Shown here: positions 6,015 through 6,034 of the stretch, piece after piece
Numbering within the stretch: the stretch's first letter is position 1
Layout: each line of letters starts with the position of its first letter
Origin: Spirochaetia bacterium
GTDB taxonomy: Bacteria > Spirochaetota > Spirochaetia > Treponematales > Breznakiellaceae
Direction: 5' to 3'
NCBI GenBank assembly: GCA_026002025.1
Contig: BOAU01000102.1
Coordinates: 1 to 6,034 of the forward strand
DNA: 6,034 nt
Position numbers and translations under genes: made by a program
The notes under the pieces: model-generated
Seen by the model: only the letters and a program-made list of their open reading frames with translations
Told to the model about the DNA's origin: nothing
The model's database searches: none

Positions 6015-6034
6015 ATGGGGTTAAAAATGAGCGA
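6015..6034 (+). CDS. Start of an unidentified gene, perhaps a transposase (runs off the window)
   Basis: Only six full codons (MGLKMS) are visible after a strong GGAGG site. A second ATG follows at 6027. The repeats at 5913-5975 suggest the gene belongs to an insertion sequence whose left end is near 5900-5913, but six residues cannot establish a family. Confidence 0.35.

Noticed and set aside
5333..6034. Plus-strand frame open for 234 codons to the window edge, antisense to the toxin-antitoxin genes
   Set aside because: It is codon-aligned antisense to both minus-strand genes, where avoidance of TTA, CTA and TCA codons leaves the opposite frame open. Its product has no recognisable motif, while the minus-strand products are clear family members.

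Overview
The window reads like accessory DNA from a spirochaete, most likely a Treponema relative. This is an inference from protein style: an FGE/SUMF1-type (C-type-lectin fold) protein with a helical N-terminal module and a hypervariable-looking C-terminus, as in the Treponema TvpA family. No rRNA, tRNA or housekeeping gene is present to confirm it.

Positions 1-5258 hold a tightly packed plus-strand gene set. It runs: a serine/threonine protein kinase with a C-terminal zinc ribbon (5' end outside the window), a TerY-like vWA protein, a PP2C phosphatase, an FRG-domain protein, and a single-pass membrane protein with an extracytoplasmic FGE/C-type-lectin domain. The first three match the kinase/vWA/PP2C set known as the TerY-P triad. 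Gaps are about 10-12 bases, and the last junction is a 4-base ATGA overlap once a frameshift in the FRG gene is allowed for. The FRG gene is A+T-rich compared with its neighbours and carries a -1 frameshift near 3619-3631. Its detached 3' tail (to 3858) is still recognisably the end of an FRG protein.

The last 100 or so bases of the FGE-like gene look like the variable region of a diversity-generating retroelement (DGR). A conserved framework (GGSW, LRSAFR, TP, IGFRLV) is interrupted by runs of NNC codons, as expected if AAC codons of a template repeat were randomised at adenines. The two catalytic cysteine positions of true FGE enzymes are Phe and Leu here. No reverse transcriptase or template repeat is in the window, so diversification would have to be driven from elsewhere or be a past event.

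Positions 5318-5884 hold a minus-strand toxin-antitoxin pair, convergent with the operon: a YafQ-type mRNA interferase with all expected active-site residues and an antitoxin with a DUF2281-like N-terminus. The right edge (5913-6034) holds two imperfect direct repeats and a strong ribosome binding site before a reading frame that runs off the window, probably the left end of a mobile element.

Working model (inference): a membrane receptor with a retroelement-diversified outer binding surface is linked to a cytoplasmic kinase/phosphatase/vWA switch, with the FRG protein as a possible effector.
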